64,000 nt of DNA, taken from NCBI GenBank assembly GCA_020002185.1, contig CM034531.1, positions 42,485,367 through 42,549,366 on the forward strand, written 5' to 3'. A program made the translations under genes and the position numbers. The notes beneath the pieces are model-generated. The model made no database searches. It was not told the origin of the DNA and was given only the letters and a program-made list of their open reading frames with translations. Positions 10,653-20,698 of this stretch are shown here, piece by piece (the first letter of the stretch is position 1; every line of letters begins with the position of its first letter). This DNA comes from Paraescarpia echinospica. Its lineage: Eukaryota > Annelida > Polychaeta > Sabellida > Siboglinidae.

Positions 10653-12450
10653 ATCTTGTTAAACTGTTGTGGATTACCAGGATACACAACAAAACATATT
10701 TATAGGCATACTAAAACAGGTGGTGGTGTTGCGTTGTATGTTAAAGATAGTATTGCATACCATAATAGATTATACATTACTAAATTAAATGAATACGTAG
10801 AATGTTAGCTCATAGAGATTTATAAAGATAGTACTGCATATGGTAAATGTATTGTAGTTGGTGTCATATACAGACCACCAAACAATGATATAAATTAACT
10901 ATCGAGCAATTTCAATATTACCTACTTTTTGTAAAAAAATATTGGAAAGACATAGTATGTATAACAGGGTGTTAAATTTTATTAATAAGCCTAATATTCT
11001 ATATAAAAATCAGTTTGGTTTTCGAAAAAAGAACTCTACTAACATGGTACTTATAACCATTTAAAAAAATACCAGAAGCCTTACAAAACAAACAGTTTAT
11101 GCAAGGGTGGTCTTAAATTTATCTAAAATCATTCGATACATCGGATGGGAACGGGGCATTCCATGCAGTTGATCATGACACACTGTGTCAGAAACTCCAA
11201 TGTTATGGTATCCGTGGCTTGGCCAATGATTAGATTAAAAATTATTTCTTTTATAGAAGTCAATAATTTGTATTACAATAACACTAGCTCCACGAAACAA
11301 ACTATTACTCGTGGTGTACCGCAAGGTTCCAACCTGGGGCCATTGCTATTTCTATTATGTAGAGGTGATATTGTTAATGTCTCAGACATTTTTTTTCTCC
11401 ATATTAATTGCAGATGACACTAGTCAGTTTATAAATGGTGATCATTTGGATGATCTAATTAACAAAATAAATTGTGAATTAAACAAATATATAATTTGGC
11501 TAAATGCCAACAAACTATATTTAAACATTGATATGAATCAATACATTATATTTAGAACACCAAACAGAAAACATACCAAACCGACAACACTTAAAATTAA
11601 TGAAGTGCTATTAAACAAGTATTTTCTACAATATTTCTTGGTGTTACTATCGATAACAATCTGGGCTGAATACATTAACCAAGTTAAATGTAAAATTTAT
11701 AATGGTGTTGGCATTCTCAACAAAGCCAAACGATTATTAACTAGATCGTGTTTGATCACCTTATATTACTCGTTTTTATTCCCTCACTTGACCTATTGTA
11801 CAGAAGTATGGGGGAGTGCTTTTGACTCATATTGTTCAAGTATTATAAAGATTCAAAAGAAAACAGTGAGAATGCGTGTCTCAGCCAACAGAGTAGCTCA
11901 TACAAAACCTATCTTGAAATTACTAAATATCTTAATTACTTTCAGACAATGGTATACAAATTCAATTCAAATTCAAAATTCAATACATACGTTTATGTAA
12001 AAATACAAGATGGGTCCTTTACCAACAATCTTTGAAAATATGTTAATACTTAATCAAGGTGTTTTTATTTACAATACAAGACAAGCTTCACAAATGCATA
12101 TATCCATGACAACTTTAGAAATAATACTTCGTTCAATAAGAAATAAGGGTGCTATCATTTGGAATTATTTCAGCACAAAGCTTAAATTTACTACTTATTC
12201 CGTAATTAATTACAAATGTATATTTAAGAAATTCATTTTATACAATGCTGTTAATATATAACATATCTTTCAATCATGATTATATCTTCTACACCGGCAC
12301 GCTGTTTACATTGAACTCTACAATAGGTAGAATAACATTATATAATGTTATTCTCTTGTTGTTATCAATATCTTATTATATATGAGTTGCCTTAATTTGA
12401 TTTGTATGTATTGTAATGAGTTACAATAAATTTGTCTTGAAATTTGAAAT
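10653..12450 (+). mobile_element. Remainder of the older LINE: endonuclease tail, RT and 3' end
   Basis: Endonuclease resumes (GLPGYTTKHIYRHTKTGGG, VALYVKDS, VVGVIYRPPN to 10885). An internal deletion then jumps to RT block 2 (SILPTFCKKILERH at about 10907; QFGFRKKNSTNMV). Further RT motifs: HAVDHDTLCQKLQCYGIRG (about 11165), TRGVPQGSNLGPLLFLL (about 11310), the ADDT box at about 11412, NKYIIWLNANKLYLNI, and thumb text to about 12260. The catalytic box reads IADDTSQF. Many frameshifts and stops show it is much older than its inserted CR1. The 3' UTR ends with TGTAATGAGTTACAATAAAT and a TTTGA-rich tail at 12448. The same tail occurs alone, 5'-truncated, in both arms of the large inverted repeat (39210-39345, 47615-47737). 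Confidence 0.75.
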
Positions 12451-13389
12451 AGCCTGCGGTGTCAAAAGATGATGGTGTCGGATATTTTTCGCGGCGTGGT
12501 CGAGGGTGGTAGTGTCGACGATCGTTTGCGGTTCGAGGGAGTAGTGCTAGAGATTTTTGGATGCATCACGCTTGACACTTGCCAAAACAAAAGATTTACA
12601 AAATATTTAAAGGCTCTGTCTCAGTCTAAATTTTGGATGGCCCTACCTTCATCCCCAAACACACCCATCCCGATCCGAATACTATGCGAGTTGTTCAAAT
12701 GTGATGCGCCATCGAATCGCCAGCAAGTGTAACGCAATCAAGACAGGCGTGATGTGACGATATCTGGTGTTTTTTTACACTACTACAATTGGTGGTGCCA
12801 CTGGTGTGGCAATGAGTTTGCATCGGTCGAGTGGCGTTCGAATTTGTCGCTCGCGTGATCGCGTTTCTTTGGTACGTGTAGATCTCGACTAATCGTTTGT
12901 CAATGTTATATGTTATTAGCTGGTTATGCCACTTTAGCTATTTATCTGTCTGACTGTCTCTCTGTCTGTATGTCTGTCTATATACCTAAATGAATGTGTG
13001 CGTGTGCGTGTGTGCGTGCGTGCAAGTACTTGTTCATGTCTATCATACAAAAAATAAAATTAACAAGGAATGCTATACAGAAACTGGATATTAATGTCTG
13101 CCTCAGCAATATAACATGACCGTCAATGTTTGTCTATCTGTCTCTAAGAGTTAATCTTGTCATTAACACATTATAATATAATTATATATACATATATATA
13201 TATATATAAGATAAAACAATGCTTTAATGTCTCAACTATGGTGGTGGGAAATTCTGTCTCGGGTGAGAACAGACATGACTTCAATATGTACATAAAACCA
13301 TAAAACCATTCGATAAAAACAGCAGATAAATAATACATGCATACACATTACTTATTCTAAAACGACAAGTGACACTGTGGCAGCAGGCA
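12451..13389. other. No gene recognised; short TA and TCTG tracts
   Basis: A plus ORF at 12469-12732 (87 codons) has no motif I know. CTGTCTGTATGTCTGTCTAT-type and GTGTGCGTGCG microsatellite tracts lie at about 12945-13022, and a TA tract at 13183-13209. Nothing else is supported. Confidence 0.4.
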
Positions 13390-14040
13390 TCATGAATTAA
13401 CTTGTTTAATAGACAGTGGCACGAATGAGTGTTTGTATCTATTAAGCCTGCACCGAGGAGTTATGTAACGTCTGCCAGATGGCATGAGCTGAAATTCATT
13501 ATGCAGCACATGTTTAGTATCATAAATAACCTTGACTGACTGTCTTCTTAGTGTATGTTCACAAATATCCTGAAGGGAGATCGCGGGAGATGCGGAACTT
13601 GTGATTTTCATGGCAGTTCTCATCAATCGAGATAGCTGTGATTTTAACTGAACAGACAAATTGCCAGACCAAGCAGTAATCCCTTAGGGCAGTATGCCTT
13701 CAATAATGGAGCAATAAAAAGAACAAGTATTTTCTCATCGACACCGAAAGCTCTCAGTCTGGGGAGAAAATACAACCGCTGGTGGACTTTGGAGCACACA
13801 GTTTGAACATGGACATTCCAGCTAAGTTTGTTATCAAGATGGACACCTAGGTATTTGTATTGACTGACCTGGGCAATTTCTTCACCATGGATAACAACAG
13901 GCAAGTGATCGGCAACAATACGTTTAGCATCAAAAACATATCTTGAGTCTTGTTGACATTGGGTTTGAGGTTGTTGTTTTCACACTATTGTGTTTGACAT
14001 TGAGTTTGAGGTGGTTGTTGTCACACTATATTGTGTAAAG
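13390..14040 (-). mobile_element. LINE reverse transcriptase C-terminal fragment
   Basis: Minus-strand frames read VSQYKYLGVHLDNKLSWNVH, VHQRLYFLPRLRAFGVDEKIL (13644-13904), then SVQLKSQLSRLMRTAMKITS, FQLMPSGRRYITPRCRLNRY and KHSFVPLSIKQVNS (13390-13659). The order YKYLGV-W-H, QRLYFLRKLRxFGV, LPSGRRYxxPxxRxNRYxxSFxPxxI is that of a common fish and invertebrate LINE RT tail. The catalytic palm is absent, so it is 5'-truncated. A frameshift lies near 13670. Near its 5' side a ~38-bp tandem duplication (13963-14037; text TTGAGGTTGTTGTTTTCACAC repeated with changes) adds damage. The fragment sits inside the probable intron downstream of the signal-peptide exon at 14197-14281. Confidence 0.75.
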
Positions 14041-14196
14041 TTTATATAACAGGAACTGCAATTCATTATCACAACACGAGTTTTCCAGTGCTCCGTAAGC
14101 GTACATGTTCAATGCGAAAGACTACTTATTCAATGCAATCAACAATAGAACAGAGTATAAATACATAAATATTTTGTATTATAAAGGTTGACTTAC

Positions 14197-14281
14197 TTAA
14201 TGCGTTGACGAGTCCAGTCAGCAGCAGCAGCAACGACAGACGAACCCATTGTGGTGTTTGGCTGGTCGCCATCACGTCGCC
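14197..14281 (-). CDS. Signal-peptide exon of an unidentified secreted or membrane protein
   Basis: On the minus strand, an acceptor (TTTTGTTTAG) precedes an 85-nt exon: nine bases, ATG at 14272, then 25 codons and one base before the consensus donor GTAAGT at 14196. It reads MATSQTPQWVRLSLLLLLTG and LVNAL: a polar/basic N-region, a Leu-rich core of about ten residues and a small-x-small site at VNA. This is a textbook eukaryotic secretory signal ending in phase 1. A TATA box and a non-coding exon ending in GTAAGT lie 2.5 kb upstream on the same strand (16.8 kb), giving promoter, 5' UTR exon and first coding exon. Downstream exons are not found; they would lie below 14197 or outside the window. 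The protein family is therefore unknown. Splice sites are inferred from sequence only. Confidence 0.55.
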
Positions 14282-14351
14282 CTAAACAAAATCAGTTGAT
14301 GCGAGCAACATCATCACAAACTCTCTTAAACGTGTCATGTGTGGTATCAGG

Positions 14352-14398
14352 TGATGTCAGGTGTGCTCACTCCCAGGCTACCCTCTCAGGATCCGCCC
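14352..14398. repeat. Fragment of hAT-like MITE terminus
   Basis: The text GGATCCGCCCCTGGGG with preceding CCAGGCTACCCTCTCA resembles, in this orientation, the right end of the GGCGGATCC-terminus MITEs at 19243-19541 and 28876-29191. Confidence 0.35.
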
Positions 14399-14399
14399 C

Positions 14400-14998
14400 T
14401 GGGGCTTACTAAACGTAATATTTAGCGGGCAGCGTATGCCTACTTTCAGCATACTTATTCTAGTATTCAGAACAAAAAAATGGAGCCTTATTATACATGG
14501 CATTATTTGTACTGGTCAACAGATACGTGGTTTATGCGTCTGAATTTTAAAAAGAAACGTTGACTATGATTTAGCCAACGAAAACGTTGGAAACGTCACA
14601 GATCTCAAACACGTGAAATACTAGCAGCGAGAATGGGCGTAGCCTGAGAGCGCCCCAGTGCAGGCGCATACAGAATGGGCAATATAAAATAACAGATTCG
14701 CCGAACATTACTTCGTTGATGCATGAACGTGTACAGAAAAATCGGCCAAAGAGGTATCTATGTCTTTGACCAAGAATTATGTTTTGGTGTTCACCGTCTT
14801 TCCATGCTCGTCACAGTCGTATTTAGTCTTGTAATCAGCATCCGAAAGGGACCACCGCAGACTCGTGCAAAGCTTGCGGCCGGCGGACATGCCAAATTAA
14901 TTATCTGTAACGTGCATTTTCTCTGGGAATCCTTCCTTGGAAGTATGTGAAACGTTGTTTCCTAGCACATATGGTAGCTATTCAGTGCATTCATTTTT
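14400..14998. other. Intron sequence, nothing recognised
   Basis: It lies within the inferred 2.5 kb first intron of the minus-strand gene. Plus ORFs at 14361-14543 and 14723-14950 show no motifs. Confidence 0.4.
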
Positions 14999-15004
14999 TC
15001 AATT

Positions 15005-15240
15005 GTTATGTTTACTAGGGTGTATTCCCGCACGTTGTAAAACTTTGCCTAGGTATTGGCAGAAGTAGTTTCGTGAAATAGGGGACGAATTTAGCAAATT
15101 TAAACAGTGGACTTTTGAACGGGCCACGAACTTTAAGAAATCGAGAAAGAGCATGTATTTCGTTTGTTTGTAAAATAGACAGAGTGATAAGAGGCCCAAA
15201 TGTGTTCTGCTTAAATTGACACATCACCAATACACGATGC
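15005..15240 (-). pseudogene. Tyrosine-recombinase fragment (Crypton/DIRS-like)
   Basis: Two overlapping minus frames give QNTFGPLITLSILQTNEIHA, LSRFLKVRGPFKSPLFKFA and, after a frameshift near 15085, NSSPISRNYFCQYLGKVLQR and AGIHPSKHNN. This pattern (K-x-x-Q, a linker ending in L-x-x-R-G-x-x-x-x-x-L-F, then SPxSRxxFxxxLxxxLxxAGIxPSxY) is the segment just before the HSFRIGAAT catalytic box in the integrase-like tyrosine recombinases repeated in marine invertebrates (Crypton- or DIRS-related). The catalytic HxxR and Tyr lie beyond the break and are not present. It sits in the inferred intron of the minus-strand gene. The assignment rests on memory of the family consensus. Confidence 0.5.
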
Positions 15241-15824
15241 ATGACTTGGTTATATCTACTAATTATTTGATCGAATCGCTAGTGGGTCGAGAATGCACCG
15301 CTATTTTCCCCATCCGTAAAAGGCATGGAATACTAATATAAACACGCTTTGTAACATACAGAGTAGATAGACAGACGAGACAATAGACACGAGAGTTCAA
15401 TAAACACATTTTATTTCATCGCGACAGGCTCGGCACAGCGCCTGTCTGCATAACAGTAGTTGTCAACAGGCGACTCGTACGTCTTTTCAAAACTCGTCAA
15501 ATGTACTGACTGGTATTTCAAACTCAAACTTTCTGTATGTTTACAAATTTGTTCCTAAGAGGTCGAGCTGTCACACTGCATAGTTATTTTTCAATTAATG
15601 TAACTATTTACGTATAAAATGATGCGGAGTTTGTGCATACGCCGAATTTCAATTTCTCGCATACGAACCCCGCGTCGAACGGCAGATCTGGGATTGACCA
15701 TTGATTGCACCGCAAAAGGTGTGACGTAGCACTCAATAATTTGGAGTAACTTTCTGCCGTCGCGCTCGGAATTGAAGTCACGTTTCGCTTAATTGGATTA
15801 GCTATTGGTATATATTCATAGCAT
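15241..15824. other. Intron sequence, nothing recognised
   Basis: No motif-bearing ORF. It lies within the inferred first intron of the minus-strand gene. Confidence 0.35.
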
Positions 15825-16404
15825 CAGTGGTGACTTTAAATGGTGTACTTGAGTAGAAGTAAGAGTAAATGTTATTCACCTCAGTACTACTTGAGTAAAA
15901 GTAAAAGTACCTTCTAAAAGTCTACTTGAATACAAATTTAAACTACTATTCAAAATAGTTGAAGTAAAACCAGACATAAAATACAACCGAAATATTTATT
16001 GTCAGGTAAGTTATCAACATGTACATTACAGTGACAACAATAAAAACAAAGTAAAGATAACTACTGTTAATTCCAGTACACATGAATCGAGAGCTGGCTC
16101 GCGATTGGACAATATTAATAACTTTTGGCCTGGCGACCGGATCCTCCTGGTGATTAATGTGTTTTATGAATTGTAGTTGCCGAGTCGCAGCACCACCAGG
16201 CGACGTAGTTCAGACAAAAAATTAACGAAAATATATCGAGATGTAAATTATACTAACGAAGTAAAAAGTAGCGTTGCCTTAGATAAAACTATTTCGTTAC
16301 AAGTAAACGTAGTCAGGAGACAGTGTATTTGGTTACTTGTCAATTACTAGAAAAAATTACTCAAGTCGAGTAACGAAGTAGTTTTGCTTCGTTTCACCCC
16401 TCAG
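15825..16404. mobile_element. Non-autonomous hAT-like element (CAGTGGTG... ends)
   Basis: It begins CAGTGGTGACTTTAAATGG and continues TACTTGAGTAGAAGTAAGAG and ACTTGAGTAAAAGTAAAAG, the AGTAAAAGTA-rich text of a known vertebrate and invertebrate hAT MITE type. It ends GTAACGAAGTAGTTTTGCTTC and GTTTCACCCCTCAG, the degenerate reverse of the start. No 8-bp target duplication is evident (CATAGCAT against TTGCACCC). An unrelated-looking segment of about 150 bp (16080-16230) interrupts the repeat. Immediately after the right end the 13-mer CACCCCTCAGTAG is repeated three times (16396-16434). Confidence 0.6.
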
Positions 16405-16774
16405 TTGCACCCCTCAGTAGCACCCCTCAGTAGCACCCATCCAAAATTCCTCGTCGTCATATATTTAAAATAAATTAAATCATAATCGTTTCCGGTACCA
16501 GAGCTACCTTAAATATTCTAGTTGTCGCCTTTGACATCACCAGTCCATCACTGTTATACCTGCGATGGCAAAAACATTCTCCGGCAATAGCGTAACCGTC
16601 ATCACCAGTAACTAAGAATTAATAACTAAGACGCCTCTGCCGGCACTTCTAACCAGATTATTAGTACAGCGATAACTATGCAATCACAACAAGCAGATAT
16701 AACTGTACGTTTCACGCTACACTGCGTATGAAGACAACATCTTACGATGATGGAAAACGCATGCGTTCACTTAC
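16405..16774. other. Intron sequence adjoining the first exon
   Basis: Apart from the 13-bp tandem repeat at its left edge, I see nothing here. It directly follows the inferred donor of the non-coding exon on the minus strand. Confidence 0.35.
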
Positions 16775-16862
16775 TTTGTGCAACCGTCTATGACTGCTCG
16801 AGAACGCCGTCTTCTTAACAGGATGATGCAGATGTTTCCGTTCGAAGTCGAGCGGCGCGTAT
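16775..16862 (-). other. Probable 5' UTR exon of the signal-peptide gene
   Basis: The minus-strand sequence downstream of a TATA box contains no ATG and ends CACAAA at a consensus donor GTAAGTGAAC (GT at 16774-16773). Local GC content is higher than in the flanks (CGCGCCGCTCGAC, GACGGCG). With the acceptor and ATG of the 14197-14281 exon this defines an intron of about 2.49 kb. The start position is only estimated, about 24-31 bases from the TATA box. Confidence 0.45.
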
Positions 16863-16885
16863 GTCAGTAGTGTAACATATCATGT

Positions 16886-16893
16886 CTTATATA
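16886..16893 (-). promoter_or_regulatory. TATA box for the minus-strand gene
   Basis: The minus strand reads GCCTATATAAGACATG. TATATAAG is a strong TATA box, placed about 24-31 bases before the inferred start of a GC-richer exon that ends in a consensus donor. Confidence 0.5.
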
Positions 16894-17267
16894 GGCACTT
16901 TAAGACTCGAAATGTTGTATAATTTGCTCGTGCGTCATCACCGGCCCAAGTGATTCGCCAGCCGTCATCATGGTTAAACTAAGCCCCGCCTGGAAGGTGT
17001 CAATCACCAGTTCCTGGCCGGCCAACACGAGCACATCATAACGTGTCAAATAATACTAGTAGATGTGCGCGAAGTTACTTAATTCTGAGTTGTACAATTA
17101 TAAGAACTTCAATATGCTCCTGTTCCTGATATAATAACTATTTTAAGTACTTTTTTAGTTCAGTCATGATGACCTCACCTCTCAACCTATGAGACTAGTG
17201 ACTGTCACGGATGACCATCATTTCACTCACTGGCAGGTGCTCACACTCCAAGTGCCTGCTACATATC

Positions 17268-17275
17268 CCATCTAC

Positions 17276-17309
<34 letters not shown>

Positions 17310-17345
17310 GTATGTATATATATATATATATAAATATATATATCT
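17268..17345. repeat. (AT)n microsatellite
   Basis: Interrupted TA repeats with TGTA and AAATA variants. The small plus ORF over it is repeat-derived. Confidence 0.9.
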
Positions 17346-17784
17346 GCCGTAGTTTTCTCAATTGCACGATTTCGTCTTAATCCAAAAAGTCGTGATTATT
17401 AAGTAATTACGTTATCATCCTTGTTTTATCTGAGTACAATTATATGTATGCATAGGACAAGGGCTTGGACACCAATCTCACTCTACCTGCCTCAAACGCG
17501 ACCCTTTGCAGCAACAAGGTCGAGGAACTACAACATAAGATCTAGATATATGACCAATCTGGTGAATTACTAAATATTGCACGATACAAAATAGATCAAT
17601 ACATTTGCATTACTACTTCTACTCAATTGTTCTATGCAGTCATTAAACAGTTCATATATACAGGTTTGTCGGGAACAATTTCAGGACTGCGCAATATGCC
17701 CCTTGTGGGCACAGCATCATTATAGACAGTAAGTGGATAACGAAAATATTTCGAAAATGTCCATTTTAAGTAGGGTTTTCTTAC

Positions 17785-17920
17785 TTTCAGCAAATGCAGG
17801 TTGTTTAGGCACTACAGGGCACGAAGCATGTTTTATTTTGCCATTTTCGGCAGATAAGTCGAGGCGACAACGACATTTGGTTACGGTCAATTTATGTTGA
17901 GCGAACAAACATAGCACTCC
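17785..17920 (-). CDS. Orphan internal exon, Cys-containing, family unknown
   Basis: On the minus strand, AAATAAATCAG precedes an open 136-nt block that ends GCTGAAA at a donor GTAAGAAAAC (GT at 17784). The frame is open throughout, phase 0 in and phase 1 out: GVLCLFAQHKLTVTKCRCRL, then DLSAENGKIKHASCPVVPKQ, then PAFAE. Four of the Cys residues (KCRCRL, ASCP, LCLF) suggest an extracellular segment. It lies upstream of the TATA box at 16.89 kb on the same strand, so it belongs either to a different gene or to a longer isoform. No family recognised. The acceptor has a weak pyrimidine tract, which lowers confidence. Confidence 0.35.
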
Positions 17921-18429
17921 CTGATTTATTTCCTTTTTTACATGTCTTTACACCTCCTGTGCATGCTAAATACATCTTAAGATGGGTGCGACATTGCAAC
18001 AGTTTACCTTAAATGCACTTGCGCTATAACGGTGTATTATTCTGAGGCCCGCCCAGTTAGCTTCCATATATTACCGCAGTGCTCATAGGGAGTGTCTGTT
18101 TTGAGCTTACAATATGCTGTTGTCTATCCGAAGATGTTGTTGCCACCACAGTAGCTGGTGCTCCAATACAGGAAAGGTTGATTAATTGTGGTGGTCGTCA
18201 ACAGTTAGATAACAAAATGTGTTAAAACATTCTAGAATTAATATCTTAAACCCACGTTCAATACAGTGCGGATTCTACTTTCACAACATCGATCGCTGTT
18301 AGCACACAAACATGTTGTGCAATTTCAGCGATGCATTTATAATATTTACCGCCTAAAGTGGTGAGGTCAAATACGAGTCATACATGTCGGTGAACGTCGA
18401 AGTATAATTCCAATTGTTATACATAGAAT
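17921..18429. other. No gene seen
   Basis: Unique-looking sequence without motif-bearing ORFs. Confidence 0.35.
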
Positions 18430-18471
18430 GTGACCAGTCGGTGACCAGTCGGTGACCAGTCGGTGACCAGT
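18430..18471. repeat. 11-bp tandem repeat GTGACCAGTCG x ~4
   Basis: Four near-perfect units in direct array; the last is truncated to GTGACCAGTG. Confidence 0.9.
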
Positions 18472-18759
18472 GCAACCCAACATTTGGCGAAAAGATCATG
18501 TATTCCAACAACGAACGTAGGATTACATTATATTTGTAAAGAAAATCCACGCCCGTGCACACGTGCATAGAGTTCGCGCCATTGCAAATAGCGAGATTAG
18601 TTTGTACATGGTCCCACTTCCGTTCTGTTCACAACATAACCCTCAAAATGTTTTATTTCTATGCGCCATAGCACCTGTAGATAAGTAATCTAATATATAC
18701 CTAATAGCATCTGGTAAAGTTAATACAGATAAAAGTAAAGTTAAGATTGTGATACAATC

Positions 18760-19242
18760 ACTCACTGTCTCACTCGCTCTCCAACTCATCTACTGACTAA
18801 CTGACTCAGTCACCACTCACTCACTCACTCACCGATGATTCGCTTAGCCACTTCGTCACTCACTCACTCATTCACTCACTCACTCACCGATTCGCTTAGC
18901 CACTTCGTCACTCACTCACTCACTCACTCACTCACTCACTCACTCACTCACTCACTCACTCACTCACTCACTCACTCACTCACTCACTCACTCACTCACT
19001 CACTCACTCACTCACTCACTCACTCACTCACTCCCTCACTCACTCACTCACTCACTCACTCACTCACTCACTCACTCACTCACTCACTCACTCACTCACT
19101 CACTCACTCACTCACTCACTCACTCACTCACTCACTCACTCACCAATTCGCTTAGCCACTTCGTCACTCACTCACTCACTCACTCACTCACTCACTCACT
19201 CACTCACTCACTCACTCACTCACTCACTCGATCACTCACAAT
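18760..19242. repeat. (TCAC)n satellite with an interspersed GATTCGCTTAGCCACTTCGT motif
   Basis: Long runs of CACT units occupy 18853-18888, 18907-19143 and 19164-19229. Three nearly identical spacers (GATTCGCTTAGCCACTTCGT, with C/A changes just before it) stand at about 18836, 18885 and 19144. The repeated spacer shows that blocks of array plus spacer were duplicated together. Long ORFs over the array are artefacts of the repeat. Confidence 0.9.
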
Positions 19243-19541
19243 ATAGATCCAAGGGCGCTGGCGGCACGTGCCCCCTAAACCTTGGAACTTCCTTTAGAAT
19301 GTGCGCTATCTCCCCTAGACGTTCACGTGTTGGTATTATTGGTGAGCGTGAAGGGGGGGGGGGTGCAATTTGAGGTTTTTTAAGAGCCTCAGTTGTTTGT
19401 GTTTTTGTCGAGCGTGAAGGGGGAAGGGTGCAATTGGAGGTTTTTATAAAACCTGAATTGTAGGTATTTTGCCGAGCCTCAAGGGGACGCAATTGGAGTG
19501 TTATGGGCCTCCTAGTTTACCCGGTCTGGATCCGCCCCTGC
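19243..19541. mobile_element. hAT-like MITE with internal ~68-bp tandem units
   Basis: The right end reads GGTCTGGATCCGCCCCTG, whose reverse begins CAGGGGCGGATCCAG. The left side carries GGCACGTGCCCCCTAAACC, the subterminal text of the family. Inside, three tandem units each contain a GAGCGTGAAGGGG-type and a GTGCAATTGGAGG-type block. It is flanked on both sides by TCAC arrays, so it probably inserted into the satellite. Relatives: 28876-29191, 39086-39475 and 47486-47868. Confidence 0.55.
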
Positions 19542-19554
19542 ACACGCATTCGCT

Positions 19555-19790
19555 CCTTCACTCACTCACTCACTCACTCACTCACTCACTCACTCACTCA
19601 CTCACTCACTCACTCACTCACTCACTCACTCACTCACTCACTCACTCACTCACTCACTCACTCACTCACTCACTCACTCACTCACGCACTCACTCACTTA
19701 CCCACCCACCCACTCACTCACTCACTCACTCACTCCCTCCTTCCCTCCCTCCCTCACTCATACACTCACTCACTCAATCGCACTCAAAGT
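19555..19790. repeat. (TCAC)n satellite, second block
   Basis: CACT units with CCCACCCACC and CCTCCTTCCCTCCC variants at the right edge. It is probably continuous in origin with the array at 18760-19242 before the MITE insertion. Confidence 0.9.
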
Positions 19791-19799
19791 ACACATAAT

Positions 19800-20690
19800 A
19801 CCGGTTTTTAAGCGTTGTCGAACAAAAACGTTTCTAGAAAGCTATTAGTGATTTTCGTAGTAGGCGTTTACCAAGAACTTTAAAAGTTTTTTTTTAGCAA
19901 CACGCAAACAGGTAGTGTATTATAGAAGGCGTTCACAAGAAACGCATTACAGACATATGTATTGTTCATACCATTTGAATATGCATCCACAAATAGAATA
20001 CAATGCATCACACACACAATTAAGATGGGTAACGAAACGGTGCGGATGGCTCACACGTACCAATCCAAGTTGCAGGTGCAGCGGTAGATGAACCATCGAC
20101 ACAATACCACAAAGGATGATGACCTTTTACAGTAAATTATACCGAAACAACGTGCTCGGTTTAAGTGCCATGACTTCACATAAATAAAAGTACTCCAAGG
20201 ACATCACTGTTAAAAAGTATTCTTGAATATGCAAGCCTGTGCCAGAGATCGTAAATTTGTTATAGTTATGGTCTCAGTTTCAACGTGTCGCGAAACTAAT
20301 ATTGTTGTCATAAGAGGTCAGATTATTCCTTGAAATGTTTATGTGTTTTCGTCTTTGGGGGTGGGTGGGCCGACGTGGGTGTCGCTGCACCTTGACTGCA
20401 CCTTGCTATGAATATTTGCGTGGGCCAACAAGGCTCCTTGCGTTGATATCCACGAATAAAATACACGCATATTCATGTATGAACGAAACTTCAAGTTGTG
20501 GACCTGTAATAGGAGCATACATTAGTCCCGGGTATCCATGAAGTCCCGGGTATCCATGAAGCGTACTCACGTTTATGTTTAGTTACTTTAATAATACCAG
20601 TATTAAACAATATTGCACTTAGAAAAAAACACATTGCAGTCCGAGTGATTCTTGTATACATCACGTTTATACACATCATGAGGCTATAGA
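19800..20690. other. No gene recognised; small tandem duplication
   Basis: A 19-bp direct duplication (CCCGGGTATCCATGAAGT type) lies at about 20526-20563. Nothing else is supported. Confidence 0.4.
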
Positions 20691-20698
20691 AGAAAGCT

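Larger units (their letters stand above)
5898..10662 (+). mobile_element. Nearly full-length CR1-like LINE inserted in the endonuclease of an older LINE
   Basis: The element has a 5' UTR (5898-6333), ORF1 with half a PHD-like finger and an SGNH hydrolase, ORF2 with APE-type endonuclease and reverse transcriptase, a short 3' UTR, and a terminal direct repeat of the 10-mer AATCTTGTTA (two copies at about 10640-10660). A short terminal repeat in place of poly(A) is characteristic of CR1/L2 elements, which also leave little or no target duplication; I find none. ORF content and the C-terminal pattern (RRATKIIQKLRDLSYEKRL, ETRRLRGDQ, FSQRTVNEWN) fit CR1. Several frameshifts and two stops (9603, 10194) make it inactive. 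Two shorter relatives lie at 31222-31975 (minus) and 43764-44962. Confidence 0.85.

Noticed and set aside
18835..19811. HSLTHSLT-repeat ORFs of 100 codons and more
   Set aside because: Translations of the CACT satellite; no promoter, splice site or unique sequence.
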